From: a virus
IMG/VR virus record: IMGVR_UViG_3300023257_000007
Span: 284,223-348,222 of that record
DNA length: 64,000 bases
Strand: one strand, 5' to 3'
Within the stretch, counting starts at the first letter, position 1. The number at the start of each line of letters is the position of its first letter. The translations under genes were made by a program, and so were the position numbers. Below, piece by piece: positions 59,749 to 64,000 of this stretch. The notes under the pieces were generated by a model that was not told the DNA's origin, made no database searches, and saw only the letters and a list, made by a program, of their open reading frames with translations.

Positions 59749-60028
59749 AAGAATAGAAAAATGTGAATCAGAACCGATTTATCATTTAACAATTAAAAAT
59801 AATCACAATTTTTTTGGTAATAATTTATTGTTACACAACTGCGATTATTTTGGAAATTCCAAAAATGACGGAAATATTGGTGCTTGTTTATGGAACCCAA
59901 CAAACGAACCAATTACTATTAAAAAAGGTGAAAGAATAGTTCAAGGTATATTTGAATTGTTCTTAGAATCTGATAACTGTAACACCAAAAAAGAAAGAGA
60001 CGGTGGAATCGGTTCAACAAATAAATAA
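59729..60028 (+). CDS. dut: C-half of split intein fused to dUTPase C-terminal part
   Basis: The protein has 99 residues. Residues 1-37 are the intein C-half (VKIKRIEKCESEPIYHLTIK, then NNHNFFGN and NLLLHN with the penultimate His and final Asn). Cys38 is the +1 residue. Residues 38-99 supply the rest of dUTPase: CDYFGNSKNDGNIG completes motif III, GERIVQGIF is motif IV, and RDGGIGSTNK is motif V with the Phe of GFGS replaced by Ile. Confidence 0.92.
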   Translation: MKYVKIKRIEKCESEPIYHLTIKNNHNFFGNNLLLHNCDYFGNSKNDGNIGACLWNPTNEPITIKKGERIVQGIFELFLESDNCNTKKERDGGIGSTNK

Positions 60029-60034
60029 CAAAAT

Positions 60035-60241
60035 ATGAAAAACGGAAGTATTTTAGGAAAACTCTTTCCTACACAAAATGATTTAATGAATCATCTATCT
60101 GAATATGGAATGTTAACAGATAAACAAATAATTGAGCGATCATCCCAAGGTGGTGGATTAAATACAGAAGAAGCGTTAATGCTTACTTTGGAAAGAGATT
60201 TCTGCAAAGATGTTATTGATAATATAATCAATAAAAAATAA
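60035..60241 (+). CDS. Small hypothetical protein
   Basis: The 68-residue protein begins MKNGSILGKLFPTQNDLMNH and has a Gly patch SSQGGGLNTEEA. It lies 6 bp downstream of the dUTPase C-part. Unrecognised. Confidence 0.6.
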   Translation: MKNGSILGKLFPTQNDLMNHLSEYGMLTDKQIIERSSQGGGLNTEEALMLTLERDFCKDVIDNIINKK

Positions 60242-60251
60242 ATAACAAAAT

Positions 60252-60470
60252 ATGAAAACAGAACAAATAATTACAGAATTGAGTAAAGCATCAGAAAATG
60301 AAGACTACAAACGAGGCTGGATTGCGAATATAGCAATGTCTCAATTAGATAATGAACGTTGGTATAGAGAAAAACATAATAAAGTTGGTAAATATTTAAA
60401 TAGTAAAGACAAACATGCTATTGCAAACTTAGGTGCAGAATATTTTATTGAATTACTTACAAAAAAATAA
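60252..60470 (+). CDS. Small hypothetical protein
   Basis: The 72-residue protein, MKTEQIITELSKASENEDYK onward, is helical. It lies 10 bp after the previous gene, in the same run. Confidence 0.6.
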   Translation: MKTEQIITELSKASENEDYKRGWIANIAMSQLDNERWYREKHNKVGKYLNSKDKHAIANLGAEYFIELLTKK

Positions 60471-60475
60471 TAATT

Positions 60476-60733
60476 ATGAAACTAAAAAAATTTATTGAAA
60501 AGTTTGTTGAACCTAATACATTAATTAGGTTACAATACAAAATAAAAGGTGGACACGAAGAAGTAGGTAATCTAGGAATGGAATGGGAGTTAAAGGATGG
60601 ACTGTTTGCTAACCATAGAGTTGTAGGTATAACAGACATACTTGTACGTGGTAATTACACAGAAGCAGTTAATTTGGTTATTAAAAGAAAAAACAAAATA
60701 AATAATTATGTATATATTTTCATACGGGAGTAA
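60476..60733 (+). CDS. Hypothetical protein
   Basis: The 85-residue protein begins MKLKKFIEKFVEPNTLIRLQ and has a Gly-rich turn region. It overlaps the GGCT-like gene by 26 bp. Confidence 0.55.
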   Translation: MKLKKFIEKFVEPNTLIRLQYKIKGGHEEVGNLGMEWELKDGLFANHRVVGITDILVRGNYTEAVNLVIKRKNKINNYVYIFIRE

Positions 60734-61127
60734 CATGAATGTTAATAGAATGAACGAAAGAGGAGTTAAATTCTCTAAAATAATTCCAGTAGTTTTAGAT
60801 GATTTTATTCTGAAATTCAATAAAGTCTCTAAAAAACAAGGAGCAGTTGCAAATATACAATTTTATAAAGGTGGTATTGTTGAAGGTATCTTATATGAAG
60901 TTGAATCTTTAGAACAGATGGATCGATACGAGGGCTTTCCTAATCACTATAATAGAGTTAAAATGGATATCGAAGGTTATGATGCATGGGTTTATATCGC
61001 ACAACCTCAATATATTCAAGAAGGTCTAAAACCTAAACAAGAATATTTGAATCACTTATTAGAAGGTAAACAATTTCTAAGTGATGAATATTATGAAAAA
61101 TTAATGATGATAAATGAGTCTTTGTAA
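60708..61127 (+). CDS. Gamma-glutamylcyclotransferase-like (AIG2) protein
   Basis: This 139-residue protein starts MYIFSYGSNMNVNRM with the YGSN substrate loop. It has a GxxYEV strand and the MDRYEGFPNHYNR segment with the catalytic-type Glu. The family cleaves gamma-glutamyl amides to 5-oxoproline. The substrate in phages is unknown; glutathione or a peptide amine are possibilities. Confidence 0.85.
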   Translation: MYIFSYGSNMNVNRMNERGVKFSKIIPVVLDDFILKFNKVSKKQGAVANIQFYKGGIVEGILYEVESLEQMDRYEGFPNHYNRVKMDIEGYDAWVYIAQPQYIQEGLKPKQEYLNHLLEGKQFLSDEYYEKLMMINESL

Positions 61128-61275
61128 ATTATTTGGTCATAAATGGGATAAATCAGATTTATATACACAACCATGTAAAAGACTAGGTTGTAAAATCACT
61201 AGAGTTTTATTATTAACCAATCACAAATCAAATGGTTATATAGAACATGTTTATATAAAGAAAAAGAAAAAGTGA
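61114..61275 (+). CDS. Small zinc-ribbon-like protein
   Basis: A frame of 53 codons, MSLCKLFGHKWDKSDLYTQP, then CKRLGC, overlaps the end of the GGCT-like gene. CxxxGHKW followed by CxxxxC is typical of tiny phage zinc proteins. A basic end KKKKK precedes the terminator. Confidence 0.65.
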   Translation: MSLCKLFGHKWDKSDLYTQPCKRLGCKITRVLLLTNHKSNGYIEHVYIKKKKK

Positions 61276-61287
61276 TATATAAGATTA

Positions 61288-61335
61288 AAATGAAACCAGA
61301 AATTCACATAATTTGAATTTCTGGTTTCATTTTTT
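61288..61335 (+). terminator. Strong intrinsic terminator
   Basis: A 17-bp perfect stem (ATGAAACCAGAAATTCA with its complement) and a run of T close the plus-strand run that started near 55820. Confidence 0.9.
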
Positions 61336-61363
61336 AAGTATATAGAGAAAACAAATTTATATT

Positions 61364-61759
61364 ATGAAAAAACAAGAAATTCCACTTCAGTTGAAGATAC
61401 AAGTACCAAAACCTGAAGGTTTAAACAAAAAACAATTAAAAAAACAATTACAAGAACTACAATTTGAATATGATTCTCTTTTTGATAAATTTTACACTAA
61501 AATAGAGATTATATTCACATATTCAAAAGATAATTATTGCCATTTTGAAAAATTAGAGATTGATGAAAATATATTTGCATTTTTAATAAATGTTAAAGAT
61601 ATAACTAGACAACAAGCAGAACAACGATGTTGGGAAGTAATGAAGAATTATGAAAAATATGATGATTGTTTAATAATTTGGTTGCCATCTGTTATAGAAG
61701 AAGACAAAATTGTAAAACTTACAAACACCACAAAAAATATAGAACTATGTCATGATTAA
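61364..61759 (+). CDS. Hypothetical protein
   Basis: The 131-residue protein begins MKKQEIPLQLKIQVPKPEGL. A Lys/Gln helix and a region RQQAEQRCWEVMKNY follow. It overlaps the terminase-like gene by 8 bp, which suggests that they act together. Unrecognised. Confidence 0.6.
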   Translation: MKKQEIPLQLKIQVPKPEGLNKKQLKKQLQELQFEYDSLFDKFYTKIEIIFTYSKDNYCHFEKLEIDENIFAFLINVKDITRQQAEQRCWEVMKNYEKYDDCLIIWLPSVIEEDKIVKLTNTTKNIELCHD

Positions 61760-62651
61760 GAAAATAAAAGCAGTGACTAAAGATTATGTAAAAGAACATA
61801 AAGATCTTTATGATAAAGGTTTACCTAATAAATATATGGAATTATTCCATCAAAAAATTGAAGGTGTTAGAAAGGCAAAAATTGTGTATGGTTTTAGTCA
61901 AGCTGAAATGATTGAATATAGTAAATGTCAAAATGATATAATATATTTTATTGAAAAATATTGTTCAATATTAACACCTGATGGTATTGTTAAACCTAGA
62001 TTATATGATTATCAAAAAACAATGTTAGAAAATTATACAAATAACAGATTTAGCTTAAATATGATAAGTAGACAGATGGGTATTTCAAATATCATTGCAT
62101 GGTTTACTTTACATATGTTAACTTTCAATGAAAGCAAAAATGCAATATTCATGGATATAAAATCAGGGTACTGTAAAAGTTTATTAGAAAAAGTTAAAAC
62201 ATCATATAAAATGTTACCTTTCTTTCTTCAAAAAGGTGTCATAACATGGAACCAAAGATCTATAGTTTTAGAAGATTATAGTCGTATTACTACACAATCC
62301 TATTCTAAAGAACCGGTGATTAGCTCTGATATTCACTTATTATATATGGATAATTACTCTAGAACTACAACATCAGAAACATCATACAAATATTTATTAC
62401 CAACAATCACATCTACAAATGATTCTAGAATAATAATATCAGGTAAACCTAAAGGTTTTAACCACTTTATTAAACTACTTCATAATAGTGAATTACCTTC
62501 AAACCATCCAGACAAAAATATATTTGAATCTTTAAGAGTATATTGGTGGCAACATCCAAATAAAAATGAAGAATGGAAGAAACAGGAAATAGAAAATATT
62601 GGTCAACAAATGTTTGATCAAGAGTATGATTTAAAATTTACAAATAAATAG
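61752..62651 (+). CDS. Terminase large-subunit-like ATPase domain, catalytically dead
   Basis: The 299 residues align with the ATPase half of T4 gp17: NDIIYFIEKYCSILTPDG, LYDYQKTML, MISRQMGISN (104-113), ITWNQRSIVLEDYSR and LLYMDNYSR (186-194). The Walker A lysine is I111 and the Walker B glutamate is N191. The nuclease half is absent; the protein ends at EYDLKF, where gp17 leaves its linker. It cannot be a normal packaging motor. It may be a regulatory paralog or a decaying copy. Confidence 0.8.
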   Translation: MIKKIKAVTKDYVKEHKDLYDKGLPNKYMELFHQKIEGVRKAKIVYGFSQAEMIEYSKCQNDIIYFIEKYCSILTPDGIVKPRLYDYQKTMLENYTNNRFSLNMISRQMGISNIIAWFTLHMLTFNESKNAIFMDIKSGYCKSLLEKVKTSYKMLPFFLQKGVITWNQRSIVLEDYSRITTQSYSKEPVISSDIHLLYMDNYSRTTTSETSYKYLLPTITSTNDSRIIISGKPKGFNHFIKLLHNSELPSNHPDKNIFESLRVYWWQHPNKNEEWKKQEIENIGQQMFDQEYDLKFTNK

Positions 62652-62685
62652 TAAAATAATAAATCAATATATAGTTAAATGAACT

Positions 62686-62710
62686 ACACATTAGCTAAAG
62701 ACTAATGTGT
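62686..62710 (-). repeat. TnpB right-end hairpin
   Basis: ACACATTAG and its complement around a 7-base loop overlap the stop codon of the tnpB remnant. This is the position of the right-end hairpin in IS200/IS605-type elements. Confidence 0.6.
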
Positions 62711-62986
62711 TTCAGGTTTCATAGACTCATCTAATGACAACGCCTCCACCTGTTTTTGTTTAATGTCCGACTCAATCCCTGAACCAGACAATATTTTTAA
62801 TCCTTGTTTTAATATGTTTTTAGCTGCATTAAAATCTCTATCATGATTGGTTTCACATGATGGACAAGTCCATTCTCTATCTTTTAATGTTAAATTTTGG
62901 TTTATCCAACCACAATTAGAACACATTTTACTTGATGGAAAAAATCTATCAATTTTTACATATTGACTCGTATCCTCGTATTTTTC
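62702..62986 (-). pseudogene. tnpB: 5'-truncated TnpB (IS200/IS605 type)
   Basis: An open frame reads [20 protein letters not shown], then the zinc finger CSNCGW...WTCPSC, and Ruv[16 protein letters not shown]. The tail ends [13 protein letters not shown]. Everything before it, including RuvC-I and II, is missing. It has the normal zinc finger, unlike the TnpB at 20990, so the two are different lineages. The DNA beyond 62986 changes composition. Confidence 0.85.
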
Positions 62987-63051
62987 TTAACGTGAAGCGA
63001 GGTTGCTCATTGCATCCGAACGCTCGGTGACACTGCGGTTCAAAATAAAAA

Positions 63052-63189
63052 TTATTCGTCTTTATCTTCTTTAGTAATATATTCTGAAACTTCATTCAGC
63101 CATTTGGCAAAATTCTTTTGTCTAATAAACATTATTACTAAAAGTATTGTCATTACGACATCTACATAAGATACTGAATTTTCAAACAT
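63052..63189 (-). CDS. Small single-pass membrane protein
   Basis: The 45-codon frame is MFENSVSYVDVVMTILLVIM onward, ending KEDKDE. A hydrophobic segment spans about 8-22. It lies in the GC-shifted end region. Confidence 0.5.
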   Translation of the reverse strand: MFENSVSYVDVVMTILLVIMFIRQKNFAKWLNEVSEYITKEDKDE

Positions 63190-63262
63190 GGTTTAAATTT
63201 TTATTTATTGATTAATACTACTAAATTACATTTTTGTCTACTCGATACGAAAAAGCATCGAA

Positions 63263-63504
63263 CAGTGTGTATAACAAATGAACCTTGTGATGACAGATTC
63301 AACTCTCAGTCTTTAATTTTTAATTCTTTTCTTCTTTTTACTTCTTCATCCTTTTTGTGCCAAACTAAAAAATCTGTAAATTTATCCATTTGTTCTTTGT
63401 CTAATAAACATTCAAACGTTACTTGTAATTTCTTCCTCTCTTTCATGATTCCTATATATTTAAGCTAAAATTAAATTCTTTCGTTTCACTTGTCATACAC
63501 ACCG
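63263..63504 (+). repeat. 15-bp imperfect inverted repeat pair
   Basis: CAGTGTGTATAACAA at 63263-63277 pairs in inverse orientation with 63490-63504 at 13 of 15 positions. It encloses the small gene at 63306. AACGCTCGGTG near 63019 and its inverse at 63500 give a second pair. Confidence 0.55.
63306..63446 (-). CDS. Small charged protein
   Basis: A frame of 46 codons, MKERKKLQVTFECLLDKEQM onward, ends ELKIKD. It is enclosed by inverted repeats. Looks like a small helical nucleic-acid-binding or regulatory protein; unrecognised. Confidence 0.5.
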   Translation of the reverse strand: MKERKKLQVTFECLLDKEQMDKFTDFLVWHKKDEEVKRRKELKIKD

Positions 63505-63508
63505 AGCG

Positions 63509-63814
63509 TTATGCAACATTTACTGCATCATAACTCTTGTTTGCTTCTCTTTTACGTTCCTTACTTAGTGTCCATCCATTTTCTGTCATAAACTCAATAT
63601 CGCCATTATAAAGCTGTTCTTCTGTGCATTCAATAAGCATCCATCTGTATCTATCATTTGTTCGTTTCTGGAAGCTGTGCACTCCTTTGTAATGGCTAAA
63701 CCATTTATATCCATTAAATACCATTCCTATATATTTTTCTGTATCAAAACGTTGCATAACAACACCTATATTTAATGCCTCGTTTTGTGGTAATTTATCA
63801 GTTTCTTTTTTCAT
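63509..63814 (-). CDS. Hypothetical protein, chromosomal style
   Basis: This 101-residue protein starts MKKETDKLPQNEALNIGVVM and ends DAVNVA. Its codon use is richer in GC than that of the phage genes. The stop codon lies in GCATAACGCTCGG, resembling the core site at the end of an integron cassette. No family recognised. Confidence 0.6.
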   Translation of the reverse strand: MKKETDKLPQNEALNIGVVMQRFDTEKYIGMVFNGYKWFSHYKGVHSFQKRTNDRYRWMLIECTEEQLYNGDIEFMTENGWTLSKERKREANKSYDAVNVA

Positions 63815-64000
63815 TTCTAAAGTATTTAAGTTTATAAAATTTCGTGTATTTGTTCGGCACTAAACATAGCCCAACGTTACCTGCAATGCCTCTCCACACT
63901 TGCGATAGTGTCGTGAATAGCCCCGCCATGTGAGAATAGTGCAATTCGCTCAACTGCAAAGCCTCTATTTTTACCCATCGTGTTGCTATGGTAGCCGAAT
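63815..64000. other. GC-shifted non-coding end of window
   Basis: No gene is seen. The sequence from about 63850 is much richer in GC than the phage part and includes GCCCAACGTTACC, again like a recombination core site. It looks chromosomal. Confidence 0.4.

Noticed and set aside
62681-62704. Mini-ORF MNYTLAKD after the terminase-like gene
   Set aside because: It is inside the TnpB right-end hairpin and has no support as a gene.
63208-63468. Plus-strand frame of 86 codons
   Set aside because: It crosses the inverted repeats and is opposite a better small gene at 63306.
1-64000. tRNA genes
   Set aside because: No segment showed a convincing cloverleaf or T-loop pattern by eye; a covariance search would settle it.
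1-64000. Recoding of TGA as an amino acid
   Set aside because: Many genes end at TGA with overlapping downstream ATG, so the in-frame TGA at 28226 is a local event.

Overview
The window is very AT-rich, densely packed and mostly made of short genes with overlapping ATGA/TAATG junctions. It lacks Shine-Dalgarno-type leaders and carries no rRNA or recognisable tRNA. It looks like part of the accessory region of a large tailed phage infecting a Bacteroidota host. The phage evidence is a T4 gp17-like terminase relative, mobile endonucleases, a split-intein dUTPase, a dedicated AT-rich promoter motif, and many proteins with T4 internal-protein-like N-terminal leaders. The host evidence is a giant gene with a type IX secretion (T9SS) sorting domain, an HU gene, and Bacteroidota-style start regions without Shine-Dalgarno sequences.

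Layout. Positions 1-6,900 hold small unknown genes, a predicted PD-(D/E)xK nuclease and two ART-like proteins. Positions 6,900-13,700 hold a DNA adenine methyltransferase, a Mrr-like nuclease and a DEAH helicase that together resemble a restriction-modification enzyme split into separate genes, with a leader-bearing zinc peptidase among them. Positions 13,700-27,300 form a long minus-strand run: LRR proteins, Pth2, a TnpB, tandem membrane paralogs, and split CoaB/CoaC-like genes. Positions 27,400-35,200 contain leader-tagged proteins, an HNH endonuclease and an HD hydrolase. Positions 35,200-41,100 are a cargo island with a MORN-like secreted protein and a 1,611-residue T9SS protein of clearly higher GC. 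Positions 41,300-45,800 hold a DUF723-type endonuclease and a MoxR AAA+/VWA-metallopeptidase pair. Positions 45,990-55,760 are arrays of small double-tagged proteins (LRR, ankyrin, NUDIX, TOPRIM) plus HU. Positions 55,800-62,700 form a plus-strand run with the fractured dUTPase, a GGCT-like protein and a catalytically dead terminase ATPase-like protein. Positions 62,700-64,000 are a TnpB remnant followed by GC-shifted DNA with three small ORFs and inverted repeats.

Two signals stand out. (1) The dUTPase gene is broken inside motif III by a naturally split intein; a free-standing Vsr-like (EDxHD) homing endonuclease and one small gene sit between the halves. (2) About 30 unrelated proteins share an N-terminal leader (MKxLKTYE or MKTxxxFIxE) like the T4 capsid-targeting sequence, and more than 20 share a C-terminal tag ending in [LM]-G-[LIV]-[LIM]. 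Where such genes abut, C-tag plus N-leader form a conserved junction, so the array looks like interchangeable cassettes. The leaders occur on predicted nuclease, peptidase, ART-like, AAA+, NUDIX and TOPRIM proteins, suggesting a large set of virion-packaged, injected effectors (inference).

Transcription appears to be driven by TTAATATATA elements, usually one before the first gene of a run and often only 5-15 bp from the start codon. Strong hairpin terminators separate several blocks. Several genes are frameshifted, two of them at homopolymers, and one has an in-frame TGA; these may be assembly errors or real decay.
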